From WHTI01 sp963826105 (GTDB lineage: Bacteria > Actinomycetota > CADDZG01 > WHSQ01), in NCBI GenBank assembly GCA_963826105.1, contig CAWGWA010000007.1, forward strand, positions 62,001 to 126,000: 64,000 bases of DNA, written 5' to 3'. The notes below the pieces were generated by a model. It searched no databases. It was not told the DNA's origin and saw nothing but the letters and a program-made list of their open reading frames with translations. Numbering within the stretch: position 1 is the first letter of the stretch; every line of letters starts with the position of its first letter. Positions 36,016 through 44,155 of the stretch are shown here, piece by piece. The position numbers and the translations under genes were made by a program.

Positions 36016-37020
36016 ATGCTGAAGTACATCCTGAGGCGACTGGTACTGCTGGTCCCGATCCTGTTCGGGTTGTCGCTTCTCGTCTTCATCTACGTCCGGT
36101 CGCTCCCCGGGGGCCCGGAGATCGCGCTGCTCGGCGAGCGTGCCACCGAGGCATCGAGCGAGGCGATCCGGAAGGACCTCGGCCTCGACCAGCCGCTGGC
36201 GGTTCAGTACGGCCGCTATGTCAAGAACCTGGTCCAGGGAAACTTCGGCTCCAGCATCATCACGCGCCAGCCGGTCATGACCGAATTGAAGCAGCGGTTC
36301 CCCGCGACGGTCGAACTCGGACTCAGCGCGGTGCTTATCGCTCTGATCCTCGGCATCCCGCTGGGCTTCTTAGCGGCGAAGCGCTATCAAGGGTTCCTCG
36401 ATCATGCGAGCCTTGGCGCGTCGCTGATCGGGATCAGCTTCCCGATCTTCTTCCTCGCCCTGATCCTGAAGTGGATCTTCGCCGTGAAACTCGGCTGGTT
36501 ACCTAGCTTCGGGAGGATCGAGGCGACGATCGACCTGCCTCATCCGACCAACTTCTATCTCCTCGACGCGATCATCGATACGAACTGGGCCGCGTTTGTC
36601 GACGTGCTCAAACATCTCGTACTTCCCGCTCTCGCCCTCGCCACCATCCCGCTGGCGATCATCGCCCGCATCACCCGCGCGGCAGTACTCGAGGTGATGA
36701 ACGAGGATTACGTTCGAACCGCACACGCTAAGGGACTCGATCCTTCGGTGGTCGACCGCCGGCACGTGATGAAGAACGCGATGTTGCCGGTCGTCACGGT
36801 TGTGGGTCTTCAGACCGGCCTGATCCTCACAGGAGCGGTGCTCACGGAGACAGTGTTCGCGTGGCCCGGAGTCGGCTCGTGGATGCTCAACGCGATCCGT
36901 AACGCCGACTACGCGGTGATCCAGGGCGGCATCCTGTTCTTCGCCCTGATCACGATCTTCTCGAGCCTCGTGGTCGACGTCTCCTACGCGTTCCTCAACC
37001 CGCGGATCCGATACCAGTGA
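36016..37020 (+). CDS. Peptide ABC transporter permease, DppB type
   Basis: 334-residue inner membrane protein with the N-terminal LKYILRRLVLLVPILFGLSLLVF and LGLDQPLAVQYGRYV typical of DppB/OppB. Six membrane segments. The EAA loop that contacts the ATPases is in ITRAAVLEVMNEDYVRTAHAKGLD. It forms the channel with the DppC-type subunit 10 bases downstream. Confidence 0.95.
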   Translation: MLKYILRRLVLLVPILFGLSLLVFIYVRSLPGGPEIALLGERATEASSEAIRKDLGLDQPLAVQYGRYVKNLVQGNFGSSIITRQPVMTELKQRFPATVELGLSAVLIALILGIPLGFLAAKRYQGFLDHASLGASLIGISFPIFFLALILKWIFAVKLGWLPSFGRIEATIDLPHPTNFYLLDAIIDTNWAAFVDVLKHLVLPALALATIPLAIIARITRAAVLEVMNEDYVRTAHAKGLDPSVVDRRHVMKNAMLPVVTVVGLQTGLILTGAVLTETVFAWPGVGSWMLNAIRNADYAVIQGGILFFALITIFSSLVVDVSYAFLNPRIRYQ

Positions 37021-37030
37021 GCCTTAGAGC

Positions 37031-37927
37031 ATGAGCATCCTCGAGGCCGAAGCGATCGAACTCAACATCGAAGGAACGTCGGGACTGTGGCGCGACGCAT
37101 TCGATCGCCTACGCCGTAACCCCGGAGCGATCATCGGAGCGGTCATCGTCGGACTCTTCATCGTCCTGGCGTTGTTCGCTCCCATGATCGCCCCCCACGG
37201 CGCGAACGAACGAGTCGAGGCACCGACTTCAACGCCCGACGGGCCGAGTTCCGAGTACAAGATGGGGCTCGACAAGCAGGGCCGCGACTACATGAGCCGC
37301 ATCATCCACGGCACGCGCCTGTCCTTACTGGTCGGGATCGTGTCCGTCGCGGTCGGACTCTCGCTCGGACTCCTGTTCGGAGCTATGGCGGGCTACTTCG
37401 GAGGCTGGCTGGACTCGCTGATCATGCGCGTGATGGACATCCTCTTGGCCTTCCCTGGCTTCCTCTTAGCCATCGGTCTCGTGACGGCCCTTGGGCCGGG
37501 GTTGTGGCAGATCATGATCGCGGTCGGGATAACCAACGTCCCTCAGTTCGCGCGCGTGCTACGGAGCTCGGTGATCGCCCAGCGTGAATCCGACTACGTC
37601 CTCGCGGCGCGCTCATTGGGGGCCCGTGGCAGGCGGCTGTTGCTACGTCACGTGCTGCCCAACAGCCTCGCTCCGGTCATCGTCCAGGCAACCCTCGCGA
37701 TGGCGACCGCGATCATCGATGTCGCCGGGCTCAGCTACGTCGGCCTCGGCCCGAACGACCCGAGCCTGCCGGAGTGGGGCAAGATGCTCGCCGATTCGGC
37801 CGCCCGACTCGAGACCGGCACGCACCTGGTGCTGTTTCCCGGTTTCGCGATCGTGATCAGCGTTCTCGGCCTGAACCTGATCGGCGACGGTCTTCGCGAA
37901 GCGCTCGACCCGAGGCTGAAGTCCTGA
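37031..37927 (+). CDS. Peptide ABC transporter permease, DppC type
   Basis: 298-residue membrane subunit. The N-terminal DAFDRLRRNPGAIIGAVIV is the OppC-type motif; the periplasmic loop has LDKQGRDYMSRIIHGTRLSL; the EAA loop is QRESDYVLAARSLGARGRRLLLRHVLPN. Six membrane segments. Its stop overlaps the ATG of the first ATPase gene (TGATG). Confidence 0.95.
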   Translation: MSILEAEAIELNIEGTSGLWRDAFDRLRRNPGAIIGAVIVGLFIVLALFAPMIAPHGANERVEAPTSTPDGPSSEYKMGLDKQGRDYMSRIIHGTRLSLLVGIVSVAVGLSLGLLFGAMAGYFGGWLDSLIMRVMDILLAFPGFLLAIGLVTALGPGLWQIMIAVGITNVPQFARVLRSSVIAQRESDYVLAARSLGARGRRLLLRHVLPNSLAPVIVQATLAMATAIIDVAGLSYVGLGPNDPSLPEWGKMLADSAARLETGTHLVLFPGFAIVISVLGLNLIGDGLREALDPRLKS

Positions 37928-38940
37928 TGTCGCTGCTCTCGGTGAAGGACCTCGAGGTTCGTTTCTCGACCCGCAAGTCGACGATCTACGCGGTCAACCG
38001 CATCAGCTTCGATCTCGAGCCGGGAGAGACCCTCGGCATCGTGGGCGAGTCCGGCTGCGGGAAGTCGGTGTCGGCCCTTGCGATGCTCGGCATCCTTCCG
38101 AAGGCCGGCCGCGTCGAAGATGGCGTGGTCTCGTTCCAGGACGTCGACCTCCTCAAGTTGCCCGATCAGAAGCTGAGGCAGATCCGCGGCAAGGACATCG
38201 CGATGATCTTCCAAGATCCGATGACGTCGTTGAACCCCGTGCTGACCATCGGACGACAGATCACCGAGACACTCGAGAAGCATCTCGAGATGGACAAGGA
38301 CGTTGCGAAGAAGGAAGCCGCCGAGTTGCTCGACCGTGTCGGGATCCCGAGCGCGAAGGACCGCTTGCGCGACTACCCGCACCAGTTCTCCGGCGGGATG
38401 AGGCAACGCGTGATGATCGCGATGGCGATCTCTTGCAAGCCAAAACTGCTGATCGCCGACGAGCCCACGACCGCACTCGACGTAACGATCCAGGCGCAGA
38501 TCCTCGAGGTCCTGAAGCAGTTGTCGGCCGAAGAGAGCATGGCGTTGATCTTGATCACCCACGATCTCGGCGTTGTTGCCGGGATCTGCGAACGCACCAA
38601 CGTGATGTACGCGGGTCGGTTCGTCGAGACAGCTCCGACCACCGAGCTGTTCGCGAAGCCGCGGCATCCATACACGCTCGGACTACTCAAGTCCGTGCCG
38701 CGTCTCGACGCTGCCCGCAAGGAACGGCTCGAGCCGATCGCCGGATCGCCTCGCGATCAACGGAGCCTGGCTCCCGGATGTTCGTTCGCACCACGTTGTC
38801 TCTACGCGACCGATCAGTCGCGTGCCGAGACCCCGGAGTTGCACCAGATCGATTCGCCCGACCACCTCGTCGCATGCTGGAACCCCGTGCCGGATTCCGA
38901 CCTCCCCAGGCACGAAGTTCTGGAGGATCCGCTCGCATGA
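37927..38940 (+). CDS. Peptide ABC transporter ATPase, DppD type
   Basis: 337 residues. Walker A GESGCGKSVSA, Q loop in MIFQDPMTSLNP, signature FSGGMRQRVMIAMAI, Walker B LLIADEPTTALDVT, H loop ITHDLGVVAG. A C-terminal oligopeptide-transporter extension with CSFAPRCLYAT and VACW Cys residues. The frame is open further upstream, but the ATG at 37927 coupled to the DppC stop gives the usual N-terminus. Its stop overlaps the next ATG (ATGA). Confidence 0.95.
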   Translation: MSLLSVKDLEVRFSTRKSTIYAVNRISFDLEPGETLGIVGESGCGKSVSALAMLGILPKAGRVEDGVVSFQDVDLLKLPDQKLRQIRGKDIAMIFQDPMTSLNPVLTIGRQITETLEKHLEMDKDVAKKEAAELLDRVGIPSAKDRLRDYPHQFSGGMRQRVMIAMAISCKPKLLIADEPTTALDVTIQAQILEVLKQLSAEESMALILITHDLGVVAGICERTNVMYAGRFVETAPTTELFAKPRHPYTLGLLKSVPRLDAARKERLEPIAGSPRDQRSLAPGCSFAPRCLYATDQSRAETPELHQIDSPDHLVACWNPVPDSDLPRHEVLEDPLA

Positions 38941-39968
38941 CGACTCCGCACGCCGGTCCGTTGCTCGAGGTCGAGGACCTCAAGGTGTATTTCCCGATCC
39001 GCTCGGGCGTGCTGATCGATCGGCACGTCGGCGACGTCAAGGCGGTCGATGGAGTCTCGTTCGACGTCAAGCGCGGTGAGACCCTCGGCTTGGTGGGGGA
39101 GTCGGGCTGCGGCAAGACAACCGTCGGTCGGACCGTGCTGCGCCTCTACGAACCGACCGAAGGCACCGTGACGTTCGATGGTGTCGATGTCGGATCGTTG
39201 AATGCCCCGGAACTCAGGAAGCTGCGACGCCGGATGCAGATGGTGTTCCAGGATCCTTACTCATCGCTCAACCCTCGTCAGAACGTCGGCAACATCGTCG
39301 GCGAACCGATGCAGATCCACGGCATCGCGTCCGGGAAAGACATGGAGAAGAAAGTCGCCGAGCTGCTGGACGTCGTCGGCTTGCCCGCGGGGGCGGCCAA
39401 CCGGTACCCGCACGAGTTCTCCGGTGGCCAGCGCCAGCGCATCGGCCTGGCGCGCTCACTGTCACTTAATCCCGACCTGATCGTGGCGGACGAGCCGGTA
39501 TCGGCGCTCGACGTCTCGATCCAGGCCCAGATGATCAACCTCCTCGAGGACCTCCAGAAGGAGTTCGACCTCACCTATCTGTTCATCGCCCACGACCTCG
39601 CGGTCGTGCGCCACATCTCGGACCGCATCGCGGTGATGTACCTGGGCAAGATCGTCGAGGTCGCCTCGGCCGACCGGCTCTATACGGATCCGGCCCATCC
39701 CTACACGATGGCGCTGCTCTCGGCGGTCCCGATCCCGGATCCCGAGGTCGAACGCAAGCGCCAACGCATCATCCTGAAGGGTGACCTCCCGTCGCCGGTG
39801 AACCCACCGTCGGGGTGTCGCTTCCACACCCGCTGCCCCTTCCGGCAGGCGGAACGGTGCGACACCGAGGTGCCCGTGCTGCGGCCGATCGACGACGGCA
39901 GTCTGGTCGCGTGCCATTACTCCGAAGCCATCCGCTCCGGGGCCTTGACCCCCCACGACCCAGCCTGA
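38937..39968 (+). CDS. Peptide ABC transporter ATPase, DppF type
   Basis: 343 residues. LKVYFPIRSGVLIDRHVGDVKAVDGVSF is the DppF-type N-terminus; Walker A GESGCGKTTVGRT, signature FSGGQRQRIGLARSL, Walker B LIVADEPVSALDVS, H loop IAHDLAVVRH. The C-terminal GCRFHTRCPFRQAERC carries the Cys cluster typical of the family. It completes a five-gene importer (one binding protein, two permeases, two ATPases). Confidence 0.95.
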   Translation: MTTPHAGPLLEVEDLKVYFPIRSGVLIDRHVGDVKAVDGVSFDVKRGETLGLVGESGCGKTTVGRTVLRLYEPTEGTVTFDGVDVGSLNAPELRKLRRRMQMVFQDPYSSLNPRQNVGNIVGEPMQIHGIASGKDMEKKVAELLDVVGLPAGAANRYPHEFSGGQRQRIGLARSLSLNPDLIVADEPVSALDVSIQAQMINLLEDLQKEFDLTYLFIAHDLAVVRHISDRIAVMYLGKIVEVASADRLYTDPAHPYTMALLSAVPIPDPEVERKRQRIILKGDLPSPVNPPSGCRFHTRCPFRQAERCDTEVPVLRPIDDGSLVACHYSEAIRSGALTPHDPA

Positions 39969-39984
39969 GCCCCGTGGAGGGTGC

Positions 39985-40013
39985 TTGCAATCGTTAGCAA
40001 GGTGGCCTAACCT
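39985..40013 (+). promoter_or_regulatory. Promoter of the RlpA-like gene
   Basis: TTGCAA (39985-39990), a 17-base spacer and TAACCT (40008-40013). It would start transcription near 40020, leaving a leader of about 245 bases before the ATG at 40265. Confidence 0.6.
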
Positions 40014-40022
40014 CTCGGCCGT

Positions 40023-40232
40023 GCCCTTCCGGGCTTGATCCGCTGCACCGCCGCCTAGGCGGGTGGTGACGGTCGGTCGGGAGTCGGTCGCTGCAGGCGC
40101 TTCAAGCAGCTTGCAACCGGGTGTGGTCGTACGGGATGTGGACGCCTTGAAATGTCCCGCCGTACGGCTGGCGACCAGAGAGAGCCCGCGTGTACTCCGG
40201 GTTCCGGCGGCAACCCCACCACGGGGAGCCGG
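40023..40232 (+). promoter_or_regulatory. Long structured 5' leader with five stem-loops
   Basis: Stem-loops, in order: GCCC/GGGC (40023-40034); CACC-CCGCC/GGCGG-GGTG (40046-40068); GCTGC/GCAGC (40090-40110); a composite stem TGGTCG/CGACCA enclosing GTACGGGA and TCCC..GTAC (40124-40177); and CCGGC-CCCC/GGGG-GCCGG (40204-40232). The ribosome binding site AAGGAG follows at about 40254. The arrangement suggests a cis-regulatory RNA. The conserved segments of the c-di-AMP (ydaO) riboswitch, common before wall hydrolase genes, are not present, so the class is unknown. Confidence 0.5.
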
Positions 40233-40264
40233 GGCGGTCAGTAAGACGAGCAGAAGGAGACGCG

Positions 40265-41188
40265 ATGTCGCGCCTACCTACTATCTCGACGCGCGCCCTC
40301 CGCCTTGCGGTGGCGGCGTTGATGATCGGCCTCGCAGTACCTGCGTTCGCGCAGGAGGCCACCCCCGAGCCGGTGATAGACGGCGCTCCCAGTGCCATCT
40401 GGTACCTCTCGGGTGCAACGATCAAGGGACATCTCGAGAACGGAACCCCAGGTGACGAGGTGACCCTGCAGTTCAAACGACCCGGACGCGAGTGGAACGA
40501 CTTCAAGACCAAGCCGGTCTCCGAGGATGGAACCGTCTCGTTCCGAGCTGCCAAGCTGAAGACCACCAAGGTTTTCCGGCTGCAGTGGGTCGATGAGCTC
40601 ACCGATGTGAGCAAGTACAGCGAAACCCACCGGGTCGAGGTGCGCCCGAAACTGACGGTGCTCCTCAAGCCCAAGCATGCCTTCCAGGGTGCGAGCGTGA
40701 AGCTCAAGGGTTCGCTACTTCCTGCGATATCGGGCCGCAAGGTCACGATCATGCGGAAGGCCAACGGTGGGTGGAGCACCGTGAAGAAGGTGGCCGCCGG
40801 CGACGGAACCTTCGCGCTGAAGGTGGCGTCGGATTCGATCGGCAAGCGGCATTTCAAAGCCATCTTCCCCGGTGACAAGCTGAACCCGGCTCGCAGTCGC
40901 AAGGGTGTCCTGAAGGTCTACGACCCGGACCCCGCGACCTGGTACGGACCGGGTTTCTACGGCAACGGCACGGCTTGCGGCAAGACCCTTCGTCGCAAGA
41001 CCCTTGGGGTTGCCCACCGCACGCTTCCGTGCGGAACGATGGTCAGCATCGTGTTCCAGGGCCGCTCGATCACGGTTCCGGTCATCGACCGGGGCCCCTA
41101 CACCTCGGCGGAATGGGACCTAACCCAGGAGACCGCCGAGCGCATCGGCTTCTCCGGCACGCAGACCGTGGGCACACTTCACAAGTAA
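40265..41188 (+). CDS. Secreted protein with C-terminal RlpA-like double-psi beta-barrel
   Basis: 307 residues. Signal peptide 1-30 (ending PAFAQ); two immunoglobulin-like or bacterial repeat segments rich in KLTVLL and VKLKGSLL patterns (about 45-225); a C-terminal RlpA-like/3D domain with TWYGPGFYGNGTACG, LGVAHRTLPCGT, VIDRGPY and WDLTQETAERI. RlpA-type domains cut or bind denuded glycan strands at division septa. Position just before the dcw cluster fits a wall-remodelling role. AAGGAG lies 6 bases before the ATG. Followed by a strong terminator. Confidence 0.85.
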   Translation: MSRLPTISTRALRLAVAALMIGLAVPAFAQEATPEPVIDGAPSAIWYLSGATIKGHLENGTPGDEVTLQFKRPGREWNDFKTKPVSEDGTVSFRAAKLKTTKVFRLQWVDELTDVSKYSETHRVEVRPKLTVLLKPKHAFQGASVKLKGSLLPAISGRKVTIMRKANGGWSTVKKVAAGDGTFALKVASDSIGKRHFKAIFPGDKLNPARSRKGVLKVYDPDPATWYGPGFYGNGTACGKTLRRKTLGVAHRTLPCGTMVSIVFQGRSITVPVIDRGPYTSAEWDLTQETAERIGFSGTQTVGTLHK

Positions 41189-41195
41189 CTTGCCC

Positions 41196-41224
41196 AGCCC
41201 CGCCCCCTAGGGGGGCGGGGCTTT
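41196..41224 (+). terminator. Rho-independent terminator after the RlpA-like gene
   Basis: AGCCCCGCCCC (41196-41206) pairs with GGGGCGGGGCT (41212-41222) around a CTAGG loop; TTT follows. It sits 8 bases after the TAA and should end the transcript. Confidence 0.85.
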
Positions 41225-41287
41225 GCGGGGCGCGTCCTGGCGGATTGGGGCGTTGGGGGCACCGCTTCTACATATACTTGCCCCACC

Positions 41288-41809
41288 TTGGGTAGAGCGC
41301 TGGTACTCAATGCCTCATTCCAGCCGCTGTGCGTAGTTCCAGTGCGGCGGGCGCTGGTCCTCGCCCTGAAGGGCAAGGCCGACGTCCTCCATCACAACGG
41401 GATCGTGTTCCGCTCCGAGTCCCTCGAGATCCCGGCCCCGAGCGTGGTGCGGCTCAACTACTTCGTGAAGGTCCCCCTTAGGGCACGGGCCTCGCTGTCC
41501 CGGCGGGCCGTCTTCGTGAGAGACAACTTCGAGTGCCAGTATTGCGGGCGGCCGGCGGAGAACGTCGACCATGTGGTGCCTCGCTCGAGAGGTGGGCAGC
41601 ACACGTGGGAGAACGTCGTCGCCTCATGCCGCCCCTGTAACTCACGCAAAGAGAACAAAGCCCCCTCCGATCTCGGCATGAGGCTCCGCGGAGCCCCCCG
41701 GGCGCCGCACGAGAGCGTCTGGATCGTGGTCGCTGCCGATCGCCACATCGATCCGACCTGGCACCAGTACCTCCGCTTGCCGGAGAAACTCACCGCCCAC
41801 CTCGTCTGA
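41288..41809 (+). CDS. HNH endonuclease
   Basis: 173 residues. N-terminal RALVLNASFQPLCVVPVRRA is the conserved start of a widespread actinobacterial HNH family. The nuclease domain has zinc-binding CQYCG and CRPCN pairs and the catalytic DHVVPRSRGGQHTWENVV (HNH) core. The start is TTG 41288, since the family N-terminus begins there and no ATG or GTG is closer; TATACT at 41273-41278 lies just ahead, so the leader must be very short. The family is usually solitary and its role is unknown. Confidence 0.88.
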   Translation: MGRALVLNASFQPLCVVPVRRALVLALKGKADVLHHNGIVFRSESLEIPAPSVVRLNYFVKVPLRARASLSRRAVFVRDNFECQYCGRPAENVDHVVPRSRGGQHTWENVVASCRPCNSRKENKAPSDLGMRLRGAPRAPHESVWIVVAADRHIDPTWHQYLRLPEKLTAHLV

Positions 41810-41940
41810 GGTTCGGGCAAGACCGTCGTTCACCCGCGTTCTCCACGGGATTTGTTCTCGGTGTCCGATTTCGGTGGATAAACGCCGACTTTCGCCATCA
41901 CAAGCAAGTGCAAGCTTTAACAGGAACAACACGCGCAACA

Positions 41941-42033
41941 AATTACAAGTTCGTAATTATGCCTACATCGTTGACTCGGTGGGGCAAACGGGCGTACTTT
42001 GCCCTTCAAGTGGAGTGAAGTGGAGGAAAGTGG
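41941..42033 (+). promoter_or_regulatory. dcw promoter with MraZ operator boxes
   Basis: TTGACT (41971-41976), an 18-base spacer and TACTTT (41995-42000). Directly downstream AAGTGG occurs three times at exact 10-base spacing (42008, 42018, 42028), the layout of MraZ-binding boxes in other bacteria, covering the expected start site. A further dyad AATTAC-N6-GTAATT (41941-41958) lies upstream of the -35. The mraZ start is 58 bases after the last box. Confidence 0.82.
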
Positions 42034-42090
42034 TTCAACGGGGAGCAGAACCTCGGCCACGACTCCAACGAGACGACGACAGGGGAGCGA

Positions 42091-42522
42091 GTGGATTTCA
42101 CCGGGGAGTTCCGGCACTCGATCGACGCCAAGGGGCGTTTGATCGTGCCTTCCTCCCTGCGCGAAAAGCTCGGGAGCGACGTTCGCCTCTCTCGCTGGCT
42201 CGATAACTGCATCGCGGTGTGGTCGGAGGAGGGCTGGGGCCGGATCGTGGAGCAGCTCCAGGAGCAGGCCCGGTCGAAGCCGAACGCCCGCCGGTTCGTA
42301 AGGCAGTTCACCTCAAGTACCTCCCACGAAGAGATCGACAAGCAGGGCCGTGTCTCAGTGTCCCAGAAGCTGCGGGATGGTGCCGGGATCGACAAGGACA
42401 CCGTTGTCATCGGCGCGCTCGACCATGTCGAGCTGTGGGACCCGCAGCGGTGGGCCGAGCACGAAACGGACACCTCCGAGGGCGAATCGTTCGACGACCT
42501 AGCCAGTGGATTGGACTTCTGA
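42091..42522 (+). CDS. mraZ: Transcriptional regulator MraZ
   Basis: 143 residues with two SpoVT/AbrB-like halves: GEFRHSIDAKGRLIVPSSLREKLG and TSHEEIDKQGRVSVSQKLRDGAGI. MraZ forms a ring and represses the dcw operon by binding tandem boxes upstream of its own gene; three such boxes are seen at 42008-42033. GTG start with AGGGGAG seven bases before it. The stop overlaps the next small ORF (TGATG). Confidence 0.96.
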   Translation: MDFTGEFRHSIDAKGRLIVPSSLREKLGSDVRLSRWLDNCIAVWSEEGWGRIVEQLQEQARSKPNARRFVRQFTSSTSHEEIDKQGRVSVSQKLRDGAGIDKDTVVIGALDHVELWDPQRWAEHETDTSEGESFDDLASGLDF

Positions 42523-42680
42523 TGCGGCGAGAGGAAAGGACGGGCGCGATGGACTACAGGAGAGATCACGTAAGGACGTATCTGGGCCAGGCTGTACTCG
42601 TTGCCGCCTTGTGCGCATCGACGGCAGCAGTAGTCGTGGGCATGCTCCAGGTCGCCGTCCGGGCGCTGGGGAACCTTTGA
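42522..42680 (+). CDS. 52-residue single-pass membrane microprotein
   Basis: Begins MRREERTGAMDYRRDHVR, then a strongly hydrophobic segment (about 21-47, LGQAVLVAALCASTAAVVVG) and a short tail ALGNL. The ATG overlaps the mraZ stop codon (TGATG), and the TGA lies 13 bases before the rsmH GTG, so it fills the gap between two coupled genes. I know of no named family. It may be a small division-associated membrane protein or a coupling ORF. An internal ATG at 42549 is an alternative start. Confidence 0.55.
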   Translation: MRREERTGAMDYRRDHVRTYLGQAVLVAALCASTAAVVVGMLQVAVRALGNL

Positions 42681-42693
42681 TGGGAGACCACAC

Positions 42694-43659
42694 GTGGAGC
42701 ACGAGCCAGTTCTCGCACGAGAAGCCAGAGACCTCCTCCTCCCTGCGTTGGAACACGGGGGAGTCGTCGTCGACGGCACACTCGGTCGCGGTGGACACGC
42801 TCGGTTCATTCTCGACGGCGCTCCGCAAGCCGAACTCGTGGGGATCGACCGCGACCCGGAAGCCCTGGAGGCGTGTCGGACCAACCTCGCCTCGTATGCG
42901 GAGCGCGTTCGGTTCGTTCGTGACGACTTCTCGCGACTCTCGGCCGTACTGGAACGACTCGGGATTGCGTCGGTTCGCGGAGTCCTACTCGACCTTGGAG
43001 TTTCCTCACCCCAGCTTGATGAAGCGCATCGAGGCTTCTCTTTCCGAGGGGACGGACCCCTTGACATGCGCATGGACCCCACCCAACCTCTCTCGGCGGC
43101 AGGTGTCGTGAACGACTATCCGGTTGCCGACCTCGAGCGCGTCCTTCGCTCCTACGGCGAAGAGCGCTACGCGCGCCGCGTGGCGCGGGCGATCGTTCGG
43201 GCCAGGCCGCTGTCGACCACCACCGAACTGGCTGAGGTAGTAGCGAGCGCCGTGCCGGCTGCATCACGTCGCACCGGTGGTCACCCGGCGCGCCGCACGT
43301 TCCAGGGGATCAGGATCGAGGTCAACGACGAGCTGGGTGAACTGCAGCGTGCGCTTCCCCAGGTCGTCGATGCCCTCGAGCCGGGTGGTCGAGTGGTCGT
43401 CATCTCGTATCACTCGCTGGAGGACCGGATCGTGAAGCGGTTCTTCAACGAGTCTGCCACGGGTTGTGTTTGTCCACCGGACTTCCCCGTATGTCGCTGC
43501 GACGCGCAAGCCTCCCTGCGCGTGATCACCAGGTCCACGGTGCGGCCTCGGTCTGAAGAGATCGAGAGGAACCCCCGAGCCTCTGCGGCCAAGCTTCGCG
43601 TGGCCGAACGAGTTTCGACCGAGGCCGCACCCCTCCCTGGTGAGAGAAAAGCGTCATGA
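42694..43659 (+). CDS. rsmH: 16S rRNA (cytosine1402-N4)-methyltransferase RsmH
   Basis: 321 residues. SAM-binding VVDGTLGRGGHARFIL and GVLLDLGVSSPQLDEAHRGFSFRGDGPLDMRMDP are the MraW/RsmH signatures, with HPARRTFQGIRIEVNDEL and VVISYHSLEDRIVKRFF. It methylates C1402 in the ribosomal decoding site. GTG start with GGGAGA ahead of it. Typically the second conserved gene of the dcw cluster. Confidence 0.97.
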   Translation: MEHEPVLAREARDLLLPALEHGGVVVDGTLGRGGHARFILDGAPQAELVGIDRDPEALEACRTNLASYAERVRFVRDDFSRLSAVLERLGIASVRGVLLDLGVSSPQLDEAHRGFSFRGDGPLDMRMDPTQPLSAAGVVNDYPVADLERVLRSYGEERYARRVARAIVRARPLSTTTELAEVVASAVPAASRRTGGHPARRTFQGIRIEVNDELGELQRALPQVVDALEPGGRVVVISYHSLEDRIVKRFFNESATGCVCPPDFPVCRCDAQASLRVITRSTVRPRSEEIERNPRASAAKLRVAERVSTEAAPLPGERKAS

Positions 43660-43669
43660 GGGGAATGGC

Positions 43670-44155
43670 ATGAGCGCCCAGCCGTCGCAGGTTCGGCGCG
43701 CGCAGAAGCGTCCGGCGGCCAGGCCGGCGCTCCGGGTCGTGCGTCGCTCGAAGCCCCAGCGCCTGATCGCTCCGGACGCCCGAAGGCGACGGGTCCCGAT
43801 GTTCGTCGGCGGAGTCATCGTGGTCATCGCCCTGGTGTTCGGGATCCTCTTGGAACAGGTTGTCCTCGCCCAGTCGGCGTTCCGTCTCACCGAACAGCGG
43901 GCCCGGCTCCAGGCGGCCGAGGAGCATCACGAGACACTCCAGCGCAAGGCGGCCAGGCTCGAGAGCCCGGCCAGGATCGAGCGCTTCGCCCGTCAGGTCC
44001 TCGGGATGGTCGATCCCGTCGCCACCGGGGTTCAATACATCGTTGCCGACATCAGACCACCCGGTACCTCGGGAGGGGTTAGCTCCTCTGCCGGTGGCAT
44101 CGCGGTGGGAGACGGTGCCGATATCGGAACCGCTCTCGGTGGCGGGACGCCCTGA
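43670..44155 (+). CDS. FtsL-like division protein
   Basis: 161-residue bitopic protein: basic cytoplasmic tail (1-43), one membrane segment (about 45-66), a short coiled coil (EQRARLQAAEEHHETLQRKA) ending in the PARIERFARQVLGMVDP motif common to FtsL/DivIC, and a Gly/Ser-rich C-terminal tail. Its location between rsmH and ftsI is that of ftsL. It would link FtsQ to the FtsWI synthase. GAGGGG lies upstream of the ATG. Its stop touches the ftsI start. Confidence 0.8.
   Translation: MSAQPSQVRRAQKRPAARPALRVVRRSKPQRLIAPDARRRRVPMFVGGVIVVIALVFGILLEQVVLAQSAFRLTEQRARLQAAEEHHETLQRKAARLESPARIERFARQVLGMVDPVATGVQYIVADIRPPGTSGGVSSSAGGIAVGDGADIGTALGGGTP

Noticed and set aside
40020..40264. c-di-AMP (ydaO) riboswitch before the RlpA-like gene
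   Set aside because: The invariant GGGGTGAATC-like and GACAGCT segments are not found, so only an unclassified structured leader is claimed.
42006..43082. 358-codon minus-strand frame over mraZ and rsmH
   Set aside because: Serine- and arginine-rich shadow; both sense genes are unmistakable.
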